From the NCBI GenBank assembly GCA_035283685.1, contig DATETJ010000009.1, forward strand, positions 1 through 64,000: a stretch of DNA of 64,000 bases, given 5' to 3'. Positions within the stretch are counted from its first letter, which is position 1. Each line of letters begins with the position of its first letter. The stretch is from Candidatus Bathyarchaeia archaeon (GTDB lineage Archaea > Thermoproteota > Bathyarchaeia > Bathyarchaeales > Bathyarchaeaceae). Both the position numbers and the translations under genes were made by a program. Under the pieces are notes generated by a model. The model made no database searches, was not told where the DNA came from, and worked only from the letters and a program-made list of their open reading frames with translations. Below are positions 1 to 7,661 of this stretch, piece by piece.

Positions 1-520
1 CTCTGATGATGCTACTCTTGCCCGCATTAGGCCTCCCCGTGAAAACCAAATACCTCTCACGCATACTGAATAATACATAAGACGCAGTAAACTTGAATGT
101 ATCCTAGCCCACAATTTCCGAGTTACAAAAACTACGGCAAACAGGGCGCGCGCGGAAAACCCATTTTAACCCATGCCTATCTGCCAAATGCACCTAAGCA
201 CAAAACCTTCTTTTATGTTTGCTCGCTAAGAGTCGCGCGCGAAAACGTTATAGCAGAACTCCAAAAGAAGTATATCAAAATCTAGAGATTGTTTTTATGG
301 AAGACTCTCCCAAATCTGGAGAAAAAGAACTTTATGAGCCAATTAAGAATCATTTGCAGACCAAACCGAATGTGTACCCAGACCAGCAGAAATAGAGGAA
401 GTGCCATCAAAGCTATTCTGGATCAAACCGCTAACGTAAGGTGTCCAAATTGTACTGCCAATCATCATCAATAATGACAAGAAGCTCCCTAGACTCTTTT
501 CTAGCAAAGTGATCTTGCAT
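1..520. other. Left edge without a recognisable gene
   Basis: No open frame here has a recognisable protein. Two short plus-strand frames (about 97-285 and 289-474) show no motif, no good ribosome binding site and no family resemblance. A separate frame from the ATG at 297 to the TAG at 395 encodes 32 residues containing ELYEPIKNHL. That resembles the N-terminus of some archaeal nuclease-like proteins, but it is too short to judge and may be a relic. I treat the stretch as intergenic or decayed sequence. Confidence 0.4.
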
Positions 521-1144
521 TCACTCTTTTGTTTGCATTTCCCGCTGCGTGACCAGATGCCAACTAAATCCAGCGAGCCACATGAGTGCTGGATAGAGGA
601 TCATATGTTCCATTCCACCGGGACCTAAACCCAAGTAGAAATCGCTGTCATACGCAACGTCGCTGGTTAATGAGCCGCTTGTGATCATACCGCTTGAGAA
701 GAGGACCAATGCTACAAGCGTAATCGTTCCAAGTATTATGCTTATCAGAGATAATGGCTTTTTCAGCACTTTAAATGATGATATGGCTGACAGCCCACTA
801 AAGAAGAAAGCCATCGTAGCCACCGCACCGTGAGCGGTTCTATAAGTTTTCGTGAAGACGCCGACACCCATTGCTCCTATAGCCATCAGGAGGAGCAGCA
901 TGTTAACGGTTTTAAAGTTAGAGATGTGTCTTAGAAAGTACGTTCCAATGAGTAATAATAGTCCTAGAAGAAAGACAGATGAGTTGAAAATTATAGCGGA
1001 TGGTCCGATTCCAAGGTCGCTTATGTAATTGTCAGACACGCTGTAGCCAGGATACAACGCCTCTGCAATGGTAAGACCTAGGACGAACTGTGTGGCTGCG
1101 ATAAAAAAGAGCATTCCTGCCACTTTTTCTCTTGAATATGCCAT
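521..1144 (-). CDS. DUF998-type multi-pass membrane protein
   Basis: A predicted integral membrane protein of 207 residues with about six hydrophobic helices. The first helix is followed by YPGYSVSDNYISDLG, the signature stretch seen in DUF998 family proteins, whose function is unknown. I chose the ATG at 1144 (MAYSREK) because the open frame upstream is not membrane-like and runs into the divergently oriented acetyltransferase gene. About 100 bases separate the two divergent starts. Family assignment rests on the SDxxSDLG-like motif and topology; no catalytic residues can be named. Confidence 0.75.
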   Translation of the reverse strand: MAYSREKVAGMLFFIAATQFVLGLTIAEALYPGYSVSDNYISDLGIGPSAIIFNSSVFLLGLLLLIGTYFLRHISNFKTVNMLLLLMAIGAMGVGVFTKTYRTAHGAVATMAFFFSGLSAISSFKVLKKPLSLISIILGTITLVALVLFSSGMITSGSLTSDVAYDSDFYLGLGPGGMEHMILYPALMWLAGFSWHLVTQREMQTKE

Positions 1145-1247
1145 GCGTTGCAATGTCGCCACTTGAAAGATAAGACTTTCCAACCAACCAAAACTACGAT
1201 GGGAAAAGTTATAGCTGAACCGAAGCAACCACGTGGATGGGTGAGTC

Positions 1248-1781
1248 ATGTTGCTTGAAGGCAAGAATGTCAGCCTCAGAATAGTTGAAAAACAAGACTT
1301 GCCAATCCTGCTCGAATGGGACAACAACGTTGACTTCCGTGGTCAATTTGAGAATCTCAAACAAGAGACGATGGCGGACTTGGAAAGACTCTACGACAAT
1401 ATTAAAGATGAACAATGGTTTTTCATTGAGAAGAAGGGTGGAACAAAAATCGGTTTTATTTCCCATTTTCTGTCAGGGGGCGAAACGGAGATAGGCTATA
1501 ACATCGTGCCCAACGAGCGAAACAAAGGCTACGCCAAAGAAGCAATTCAGACAATAGTCGACTATCTATTTCTAGCCAAAAACATAATGAGAATTCAGGC
1601 AAAGGCTGACACAGAAAACATTCAATCGTGGAAAGCGCTTGAGAAAGCCGGGTTCAAACGGGAAGGCATTCTCAGAAGAACTTTCTACTGCCGTGGAAAG
1701 TGGAGAGATGACTGCATATACAGCATCATACGCGAAGAATGGAAAGAACCAAAAATACTGACAAAAACAACTTCAAAATAG
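1248..1781 (+). CDS. GNAT family N-acetyltransferase (RimJ/RimL type)
   Basis: A 177-residue GNAT acetyltransferase that would transfer acetyl from acetyl-CoA to an amine or protein N-terminus; the substrate cannot be told from sequence. The N-terminus LLEGKNVSLRIVEKQDLPIL is typical of the RimJ/RimL (Acetyltransf_3) group. The acetyl-CoA loop is represented by NERNKGYAKEAIQ (about residues 86-98), followed by the usual N.(A/S).....EK.GF stretch near ENIQSWKALEKAGF. The start ATG is preceded by GGGTGAG. Length matches the family. It lies alone on the plus strand, divergent from the DUF998 gene, and is followed by a strong hairpin. Confidence 0.88.
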   Translation: MLLEGKNVSLRIVEKQDLPILLEWDNNVDFRGQFENLKQETMADLERLYDNIKDEQWFFIEKKGGTKIGFISHFLSGGETEIGYNIVPNERNKGYAKEAIQTIVDYLFLAKNIMRIQAKADTENIQSWKALEKAGFKREGILRRTFYCRGKWRDDCIYSIIREEWKEPKILTKTTSK

Positions 1782-1807
1782 CCTAGATTTGTGTGTGCAT
1801 GGAATTT

Positions 1808-1848
1808 CTATCCAACCAACTAGGGGGAGAAGTTGATTGGTTGGATAG
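1808..1848. terminator. Inverted repeat after the acetyltransferase gene
   Basis: CTATCCAACCA at 1808-1818 is the exact reverse complement of TGGTTGGATAG at 1838-1848, an 11-bp stem around a purine-rich 19-base loop. It lies 27 bases after the stop of the acetyltransferase gene. It could help end or stabilise that transcript, or be an operator. There is no clear T tract, so the terminator role is inference. Confidence 0.45.
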
Positions 1849-1969
1849 TGATCGTATAGAGACGATCTAAACATGCTGTAATCAAGCCTCGTCATAGGAT
1901 TAACGGAATATTCTGCGCTCCAGAATAACGCCATAACCACTCTTCTTGCTTCGTTATACTGACGCTTTG

Positions 1970-2200
1970 ATGCAGGTTGAGAGAGTGAAAGGAGTCGATC
2001 GAGCTAAGAGAGCTTGGAGTCTCTTCCGTTCAAGGCTGAACGAGAGTTTAAAGGCGAAATACTGTGTCTGGTTTCTAACATGGTTCCTGCTATGGAACTT
2101 CACGATAAACTTCCTTCCAATTCATCCGTTAGCGGCTGGGCTGATAATTTGGTTGCCCACAACGCTAATTATCATCAGACTTGCTGATCCCCGAGAATAG
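1970..2200 (+). CDS. Small two-helix membrane protein, unknown function
   Basis: A 76-residue protein beginning at ATG 1970; a TTG at 1946 in the same frame would add eight residues. The N-terminal half is basic and amphipathic, then two hydrophobic segments follow (about FLTWFLLWNFTINFLPI and LAAGLIIWLPTTLIIIRL) with a short charged tail. I do not recognise the family. Ribosome binding signals are weak, so the gene is plausible rather than certain. The downstream FMN reductase has its own start about 90 bases later. Confidence 0.45.
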   Translation: MQVERVKGVDRAKRAWSLFRSRLNESLKAKYCVWFLTWFLLWNFTINFLPIHPLAAGLIIWLPTTLIIIRLADPRE

Positions 2201-2292
2201 CGGGATAATCGCTTCAGGAACTTCAATGCTAATCCGCCACTTACTGTAATTATGGAAACCGCTTTTTACTTGGCGGACCAAATGTACTGCTT

Positions 2293-2853
2293 ATGAACAA
2301 GTCTGTATCCATCCTTGGCTTTGCGGGCAGCCTGAGAAAGGGCTCATACAACAAAGCTCTGTTGCGTGCTGCTTCAGAGTTGTTGCCCAAAGACGCCAAG
2401 CTTGAAATCTTCGACTTGAAAGGTATCCCACCCTACAATCAAGATTTGGAGACTCGCATGCCCGCAAAGGTCAAGGAGTTTAAGACCAAGATCAAGGCGG
2501 CAGATGCCATACTTATCGCGACGCCCGAGTACAATTATTCGGTATCTGGCGTCCTGAAAAACGCAATTGACTGGGCTTCGCGTCCTTACGGCGACAACTC
2601 TTTTGACGACAAACCCGTAGCAATCATGAGCGCATCGATCGGCATGCTCGGCGGCGCCAGAGCACAATATCATCTGAGACAAACCTTTGTCTTCCTCAAC
2701 ATGCGTCCCCTCAACAGTCCAGAGGTAATTGTAACCTTCGCAGGCGACAAAATCGACGAAAACGGCAGAGTAAAAGACCCGACGACCAAGAAACTAATCA
2801 AGGAACTACTCGAGAGACTAGTTGCTTGGACTCGAACGCTGAAGCAAGAATAA
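2293..2853 (+). CDS. NADPH-dependent FMN reductase family flavoprotein
   Basis: A 186-residue flavodoxin-fold reductase of the NADPH-dependent FMN reductase / chromate-quinone reductase group (ChrR, YhdA-like). The phosphate-binding loop is GFAGSLRKGSYNKALL (residues 9-24). The second signature, TPEYNYSVSGVLKNAIDW, at about residues 77-94, binds the isoalloxazine ring. The size is normal for the family. It probably reduces quinones, metals or free flavin in the cytoplasm with NAD(P)H; the physiological substrate is not predictable. An AT-rich box about 30 bases before the ATG (near 2262) suggests a nearly leaderless transcript. Confidence 0.9.
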   Translation: MNKSVSILGFAGSLRKGSYNKALLRAASELLPKDAKLEIFDLKGIPPYNQDLETRMPAKVKEFKTKIKAADAILIATPEYNYSVSGVLKNAIDWASRPYGDNSFDDKPVAIMSASIGMLGGARAQYHLRQTFVFLNMRPLNSPEVIVTFAGDKIDENGRVKDPTTKKLIKELLERLVAWTRTLKQE

Positions 2854-2921
2854 GCCACACAAAGAGCCACTTATGTCAGAAATCATAAATGCATAACCAC
2901 CTAACAGTCTAAGCGATAACC

Positions 2922-3314
2922 ATGAAGCCAAAATTCACCTATGTTGGAATCCGCGTAAAAAATCTGCAGAAATCCATCGACTTCTACACAAAACTGCTCG
3001 GCATGAAAGTTGTGGGTCGCGGCAAAGTGAAAGAGACTAGGGGAGAAACCGTTGCTATGGTGAGCCAAGAAGGCGGTTTCGTTCTAGAAATAAACCACTA
3101 CGAAAAAGGCAGCCCCTATAACGCAAAGTACACTGTAGGGGAAGGGTTGGACCATCTTGCATTCGGAGTTGACGACTTGGACAAAGCCTTGAAGGAAGCC
3201 AAATCAGCCGGATACCCAACCGTTCTAGAAATGAAAGTGGAAGGCGGCAGATGGGCATACATCGAAGACCCAAATGGAATCTGGATCGAGCTATTCAAAG
3301 CGACCGATGCCTAG
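2922..3314 (+). CDS. VOC superfamily protein (glyoxalase/dioxygenase fold)
   Basis: A 130-residue vicinal-oxygen-chelate protein with two beta-alpha-beta-beta-beta units: YVGIRVKNLQKSIDFYTKLLGM at the N-terminus and LDHLAFGVDDLDKALKEAKSAGY in the second half. It ends with the common VOC signature YIEDPNGIWIELFK. Candidate metal ligands are the His in LDHLAF and the final Glu of WIEL; the first module lacks an obvious N-terminal His (YVGIRV), so metal catalysis as a lactoylglutathione lyase is not assured. It may act as an isomerase, epimerase-like enzyme or binding protein. Another VOC gene lies at 5026. Confidence 0.85.
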   Translation: MKPKFTYVGIRVKNLQKSIDFYTKLLGMKVVGRGKVKETRGETVAMVSQEGGFVLEINHYEKGSPYNAKYTVGEGLDHLAFGVDDLDKALKEAKSAGYPTVLEMKVEGGRWAYIEDPNGIWIELFKATDA

Positions 3315-3393
3315 CACGGCTTCACATGAACTGCAGCGTGAATACAGCCTCTGTCAATGGCACCATTTTCCCATCCAACCCAAGGGACCATGG

Positions 3394-4584
3394 ATGACAA
3401 AATCCCATGACGCTATCATAATCTGCGTGCTAGTTTCAGTCTTGACAGCTCATCCCAGCTTATCTTCCATCAGCGCTAGAACTTCCGAGTCTAACGGCTT
3501 TGAGCCAGTCTTCCAAAAAGGCATGACGTACAGACATCAACCATTTCCCTACGACAGTTCCTTTTCAAACGAGTCTCTCGAACGTATGGCGGCAACAAAC
3601 ACAGAGTACGTGGCAATCACTGTTTGGTGGCTGCAGGAAAACATTACTGCTACGCAAATTTACCGCAAAACCAACTGGACCGCCACAGACAAAGCGCTCG
3701 CAATCGCTATCGCCAAGGCTCATGAGCTCGGCATAAATGTCATGTTGAAACCAATGGTTGACCCCGAAGACGTATACACTCAATTCAGAGGCGAGATTCC
3801 AAGCAGCCCAGAATGGTTCAAAAGTTACATGGCTTTCATCAGCTCATACGCCGCATTCGCCCAAGAAAACAACATTGATCTCCTCTGCATCGGATGCGAG
3901 TTCAGGAATACTGAAAGAGATGAAGCAAGCTGGCGACAAGTCATCGATGAAGTGAAAAAGCGTTACACTGGACCGTTGACCTACGCTGCAACATTCGACA
4001 GTTTTCAAAGCATCACATGGTGGGATCGCCTTGACTACATTGGCATAGACGCCTATTTCCCACTAACCAGCAAGAACCACCCATCCCTAGACGAATTGAA
4101 AGAGGCTTGGAACCGCATGGCAAACGCCCTCGAAAACTGGGCCTCAACAGTCAATAAACCCATTATCTTCACTGAAATAGGTTGCCGAAGCGGCGATGGC
4201 AACAACATCGAACCAGGCAACTGGATAGCACCACTGCGCCCTGATTTGAAGGAACAACTAGACAGTTACTCGGCTGTTTTCCAGACGCTGTGGAACAGGC
4301 CATGGTTCTACGGTCTCTACTGGTGGATCTGGGAAACAAACCCAAGCGCAGGAGGACTGAACGACACCGACTTCACGCCCCAGAACAAGCCAGCAGAAAC
4401 CTTGCTTACAAACTGGTATTCCCAGCAACGACACATTGAACAGACAACCGACTTTCCAAGGCTGATCGTGTACCTCGGATTACCCGCAGCGATCTTGACA
4501 TGCGCAGTCCTCTTGCTAACCCGCAAATTCACAAACCGAGACAACGAAACAATCAAGGCTAACGCTTCTGACACAGAGAACTGA
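3394..4584 (+). CDS. Secreted, membrane-anchored GH113-like glycoside hydrolase
   Basis: A 396-residue TIM-barrel glycosidase resembling family GH113 (beta-mannanase-like). It starts with a signal peptide (hydrophobic IIICVLVSVLTA) and ends with a single C-terminal helix (LIVYLGLPAAILTCAVLLL) and a short cytoplasmic tail, so the catalytic domain should face outward while tethered to the membrane. The likely acid/base lies in LLCIGCEFRNTERD and the likely nucleophile in IIFTEIGCRSGDG; DYIGIDAYFPL marks a typical barrel strand. I chose ATG 3394 because it immediately precedes the signal peptide; the upstream frame overlaps the VOC gene. The tail overlaps a convergent membrane-protein gene by 26 bases. 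Confidence 0.78.
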   Translation: MTKSHDAIIICVLVSVLTAHPSLSSISARTSESNGFEPVFQKGMTYRHQPFPYDSSFSNESLERMAATNTEYVAITVWWLQENITATQIYRKTNWTATDKALAIAIAKAHELGINVMLKPMVDPEDVYTQFRGEIPSSPEWFKSYMAFISSYAAFAQENNIDLLCIGCEFRNTERDEASWRQVIDEVKKRYTGPLTYAATFDSFQSITWWDRLDYIGIDAYFPLTSKNHPSLDELKEAWNRMANALENWASTVNKPIIFTEIGCRSGDGNNIEPGNWIAPLRPDLKEQLDSYSAVFQTLWNRPWFYGLYWWIWETNPSAGGLNDTDFTPQNKPAETLLTNWYSQQRHIEQTTDFPRLIVYLGLPAAILTCAVLLLTRKFTNRDNETIKANASDTEN

Positions 4585-4969
4585 TTACAGCTGCTCCCAA
4601 AACAAGGAGGCTTGCCGGCCACGTTCCATTGATGATTAGGAGACCAGCAGCAACTACGCCTCTAACACTTGCCAGCCCCAGTCGCTCTTTCTTAACGTTC
4701 CAGTAACAGGTTAGGCACAGAATTGCAGCACTGAAATAGACGGCGACCTCAAGCAGGAAACTTGGCATGGCGGTTAAGAAGACGCTGAGGAAAACATACC
4801 GTTCAACTGCCAAATACAAAGGTGAAAGAAACCCAACCACAACGCCGAAAAGAAATATCAGTCCAACTGCCTCAAGCATTTGCTGACGGTAGACCTCAAA
4901 AAAGCTCAAACTCATCACGGTATCGAAATTGCTTGGCAATGTATTAAAGACTTCCGCGATTTGGTACAC
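4559..4969 (-). CDS. Small multi-pass membrane protein, unknown family
   Basis: A 136-residue hydrophobic protein with about four membrane helices (MLEAVGLIFLFGVVVGFL, YVFLSVFLTAMPSFLLEVAVYF, a third over ILCLTCYW, and a C-terminal pair around VVAAGLLIINGTWPASLLVLGAAV). I do not recognise the family. The GTG at 4969 is preferred to the ATG at 4915 because AGGAGA stands at a normal distance upstream and a TATATAG element lies just before it. It converges on the glycosidase gene and overlaps its last 26 bases. Confidence 0.6.
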   Translation of the reverse strand: MYQIAEVFNTLPSNFDTVMSLSFFEVYRQQMLEAVGLIFLFGVVVGFLSPLYLAVERYVFLSVFLTAMPSFLLEVAVYFSAAILCLTCYWNVKKERLGLASVRGVVAAGLLIINGTWPASLLVLGAAVISSLCQKR

Positions 4970-5025
4970 GCACCGTCTCTCCTATATACCTGAATGCCAA
5001 CACAAATCGCCACTGAGGCATCCAA

Positions 5026-5415
5026 ATGTTTGTGCACACAAGCATTCGAACCAGCAACTTGGCCAAGTCAATTGACTTCTACCAGAGACTAATGGGACTC
5101 AAGCTTATAAGGTGCCGCGAAATCCCCCAGAACAACGCTGAAATCGCCTTTCTACAGGACCCAGAGGGCAAAGGATCCAAACTTGAACTGACCTTCTACA
5201 GAAAACAGCGGAAATTCATCCAAGCTGAATATGAAGACCGAGTGTTTGATCACATCGCCTTTGAAATCAAAGACATGAAGAAAACCATTGCAGCACTCAG
5301 AAAGGAGAAAGTCACAATAACTGACGAACCATTCAAGCTCGGACCAACAGGACCTTTGATAGCTTTTATCGAAGATCCAGACGGAACTCTTATCGAATTA
5401 ATCAAGAGAAGATGA
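5026..5415 (+). CDS. VOC superfamily protein
   Basis: A 129-residue vicinal-oxygen-chelate protein. Module one begins MFVHTSIRTSNLAKSIDFYQRLMGLKL and keeps a His at position 4, a typical metal ligand. Module two has RVFDHIAFEIKDMKKTIAAL with a second His, and the protein ends FIEDPDGTLIELIKRR with the usual Glu. The ligand set is therefore more complete than in the VOC protein at 2922. The chemistry could be glyoxalase-like, dioxygenase-like or lyase; the sequence alone does not tell. It is a single gene divergent from the membrane protein at 4969. Confidence 0.87.
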   Translation: MFVHTSIRTSNLAKSIDFYQRLMGLKLIRCREIPQNNAEIAFLQDPEGKGSKLELTFYRKQRKFIQAEYEDRVFDHIAFEIKDMKKTIAALRKEKVTITDEPFKLGPTGPLIAFIEDPDGTLIELIKRR

Positions 5416-5474
5416 GACTGTTGAGAAACGCATAAAAAGAAACTCTGGTTAAACCAATCGTTCGGTTGACTTTC

Positions 5475-5693
5475 ATGGTTGAAGAACGCGTTAAGGATTT
5501 GTACAGAGTTGGGCTTATCCTTTTTGTTGCTCCTTTGCTAATCTCGCTTATCCTGACGATTCTTGGTCGAAAAGTGGATTTAGATGACGTTTCAACCTCT
5601 TTGAGTTTTTACACGCCTATCCTTGCAGGTTTGTTGCTCATGCTCTATCTATCAATGAAATACTATTACAGAGAGGGAAAACTTGGAAACTAA
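5475..5693 (+). CDS. Small two-helix membrane protein, unknown
   Basis: A 72-residue protein from ATG 5475 (a TTG at 5466 is also in frame). It has two hydrophobic stretches, VGLILFVAPLLISLILTIL and YTPILAGLLLMLYLSM, joined by an acidic loop and followed by a basic tail. No family is recognised. The last four bases overlap the 3' end of the convergent moeA gene, which suggests a compact but real gene arrangement. Confidence is limited by the lack of motifs. Confidence 0.5.
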   Translation: MVEERVKDLYRVGLILFVAPLLISLILTILGRKVDLDDVSTSLSFYTPILAGLLLMLYLSMKYYYREGKLGN

Positions 5694-6976
5694 CACATTC
5701 TCTGGAGTTGCAGCAATTCCTGTTCGCTGAACAGCGTTACAGTGATTTCGTCGCCTTTGTTAATGTTGGTTCCTTCTTTAACGATCGTAAAGCCGTTTGG
5801 ACCAACTATCGTACTTAGAGAACTTGAGCCACCGTGAATAGGCTCTGCAACCAAGCTGCCTTTGATTCGGTGCACATGCACCCGCAAGAACGTCTTAATG
5901 CCAGGCTTTGCCTTAACCTTTCCACTCACTTTTGCATTTACTCTAAGCGGTCGGAGAACATCTTGTCCAATGAAAAGACCAATAATCGGAGCCACAAACA
6001 GATAAAAGCCAGCTACAGTGGACACGATGTGTCCCGGCAACATAACTAGAGGCTTGCCCTTGACAACGCCAAATCCAGCAACTTTACCCGGGCTTATCTT
6101 AATCCCGTGCACGATCACTCCTGGATTCCCTATTGCATTCACCGCATCGGGCACAAAGTCTTTCAAACCAACAGAACAGCCGCCTATCGTAACGACAATA
6201 TCATTTGCTTTCAGAGCCTCCTCCATTTTCTCCGCAATTTTCATGACGGCATCTGGAACCACTCCGTAGACCTGCGCCTCGGCTCCGAACTCCAAAGCCA
6301 TTGCGGAAACTACGAGTGCATAATTGTTGATAGTCTTTGACTGCTCGTCACTCTTCAACTCTGTCAGTTCATCACCGACAGACAAGACTGCGACACGAGG
6401 TTTTCTAACAATTTTGACTTCCCTAATCCGCAGTGCGGCAAGCAAACCAATATCCTGCGGTCTCAGCACCCGACCTTCGTGTAGAACCGTGCTTCCGCGT
6501 TTTACGTCTTCTCCAGCCAGAATCACGTTTTTGTTCCTTTCAATCGGGCGACAAACTTCAAGCTCTTCTCCTTGTCGTCTCGTGTCCTCAACTCGAATCA
6601 CAGCATCTGCACCATCTGGGACCGGCGCTCCACAACCCAAGTACGCTGTGCACCGCGGCAACAGGCTGAACTCACCCGGAGTGCTTGCTGGAAACAGCTC
6701 TCCCTTAACCTTGAGCTTCAACGGTTTCTTTAAGGAGGCGTCTTGTGTTTCACTAGATCTAACGGCATAACCGTCAACCGCGGACATTTTTGTTAGGGGA
6801 ATGTCCGAGTGAGAGACTGTGGTTTCAGCTAAAATTCGCCCACGAGTTTTCTCTACGGAGACGATTTCCGAGTCCAGTCTTACCGTATGTAGAGCTTGTT
6901 GAAGGCGACGAGACGCTTCTTCAAGCGTCACGAGTTTGAAAATTCTCCTTTGGTCAATCCTCGACAAATGAGTCAC
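5690..6976 (-). CDS. moeA: Molybdopterin molybdenumtransferase MoeA
   Basis: A 428-residue MoeA-family enzyme that inserts molybdate (or tungstate) into adenylylated molybdopterin, the last step of Mo/W cofactor synthesis. The N-terminal region has the hallmark LTKMSAVDGYAVRS (about residues 62-75). The middle MoCF domain has VLSVGDELTE and TIGGCSVGLKDFV, and a C-terminal beta-barrel domain IV follows. Length is typical. The start is a GTG at 6976 with GAGGGAAC just upstream. It is the last gene of a minus-strand series (fusion membrane subunit, catalytic subunit, TorD-like chaperone, MoeA) with a 7-base gap to the chaperone gene, so it probably serves that enzyme directly. Confidence 0.95.
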   Translation of the reverse strand: MTHLSRIDQRRIFKLVTLEEASRRLQQALHTVRLDSEIVSVEKTRGRILAETTVSHSDIPLTKMSAVDGYAVRSSETQDASLKKPLKLKVKGELFPASTPGEFSLLPRCTAYLGCGAPVPDGADAVIRVEDTRRQGEELEVCRPIERNKNVILAGEDVKRGSTVLHEGRVLRPQDIGLLAALRIREVKIVRKPRVAVLSVGDELTELKSDEQSKTINNYALVVSAMALEFGAEAQVYGVVPDAVMKIAEKMEEALKANDIVVTIGGCSVGLKDFVPDAVNAIGNPGVIVHGIKISPGKVAGFGVVKGKPLVMLPGHIVSTVAGFYLFVAPIIGLFIGQDVLRPLRVNAKVSGKVKAKPGIKTFLRVHVHRIKGSLVAEPIHGGSSSLSTIVGPNGFTIVKEGTNINKGDEITVTLFSEQELLQLQRMC

Positions 6977-6983
6977 AGTTCCC

Positions 6984-7634
6984 TCAGGAACTCAAGTCTG
7001 AGTGTATCAAGTCTACTGTCAGCGCGCTTAGACGCCTATAGAACACCGATGAAGATGAAGTGCCGACGGCTCTTGAAAAGTCCTCAATCCATTGGCTTAT
7101 GTGCTCTCTGAGGAATGATTTCCGAAGCTCTTCCCTTTTTCGTGCTTGTTCAAAATCCTTGTTCTCAAAAGACTGCAGTATGTCGTGGCAGAGTTTTGCA
7201 ATGAACGCCAGTTCAACGCCAATATGGTCTGGCGCAAAGACCCCCTGGAGATTTGTCGCCTCGTATCCTGCGGCACGATAAGACTTTGCAACATCGGCTG
7301 TTGTTTCACCCCAAAGGTTGCCCATGCCCTTTCCTTTATTCTCTCTGAAACATGACTCATACGGGGGCGTATAGCTTCCCTTGGTTGGCACGACGAACAA
7401 AGCGTTGAATTCACTCTTCAAGTCTCCAACTGAGGCTAGCTCGACATAAGCCGCAAGTTCTCTTAGGGTCTTTTGTTGTTTTTCATCTTGGAAGACTGAG
7501 GCGAGAACGTTTGTTGTCTCGATGTTCAAGAATGGTTGAAGTAGTCTTTCGTTTGGCTCGTGAAGATAAAGGGCTGCAAACCACGAATACAATGCTTCTC
7601 TGTTCTTGAGAGATTCCGTCCTCACGCTGTTCAT
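6984..7634 (-). CDS. TorD/DmsD-type molybdoenzyme chaperone
   Basis: A 216-residue all-helical protein of the TorD family. Such chaperones bind the Tat leader of a molybdoenzyme and hold it back until the cofactor is loaded. The N-terminus has the family pattern NREALYSWFAALYLHEPNERLL, and the middle contains the usual EFNALFVVPTKGSYTPPYESCF stretch. It lies 27 bases after the catalytic-subunit gene and 7 bases before moeA, exactly where a dedicated chaperone is expected. The partner is presumably the Tat-signal-bearing protein encoded just upstream. Family assignment is by pattern and context. Confidence 0.88.
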   Translation of the reverse strand: MNSVRTESLKNREALYSWFAALYLHEPNERLLQPFLNIETTNVLASVFQDEKQQKTLRELAAYVELASVGDLKSEFNALFVVPTKGSYTPPYESCFRENKGKGMGNLWGETTADVAKSYRAAGYEATNLQGVFAPDHIGVELAFIAKLCHDILQSFENKDFEQARKREELRKSFLREHISQWIEDFSRAVGTSSSSVFYRRLSALTVDLIHSDLSS

Positions 7635-7661
7635 AGTTTTTTCTCATTGCTACAGCTGTTT

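Noticed and set aside
521-1327. Longer DUF998 protein starting at 1327
   Set aside because: The extra residues are not membrane-like and the extension would overlap the divergent acetyltransferase start.
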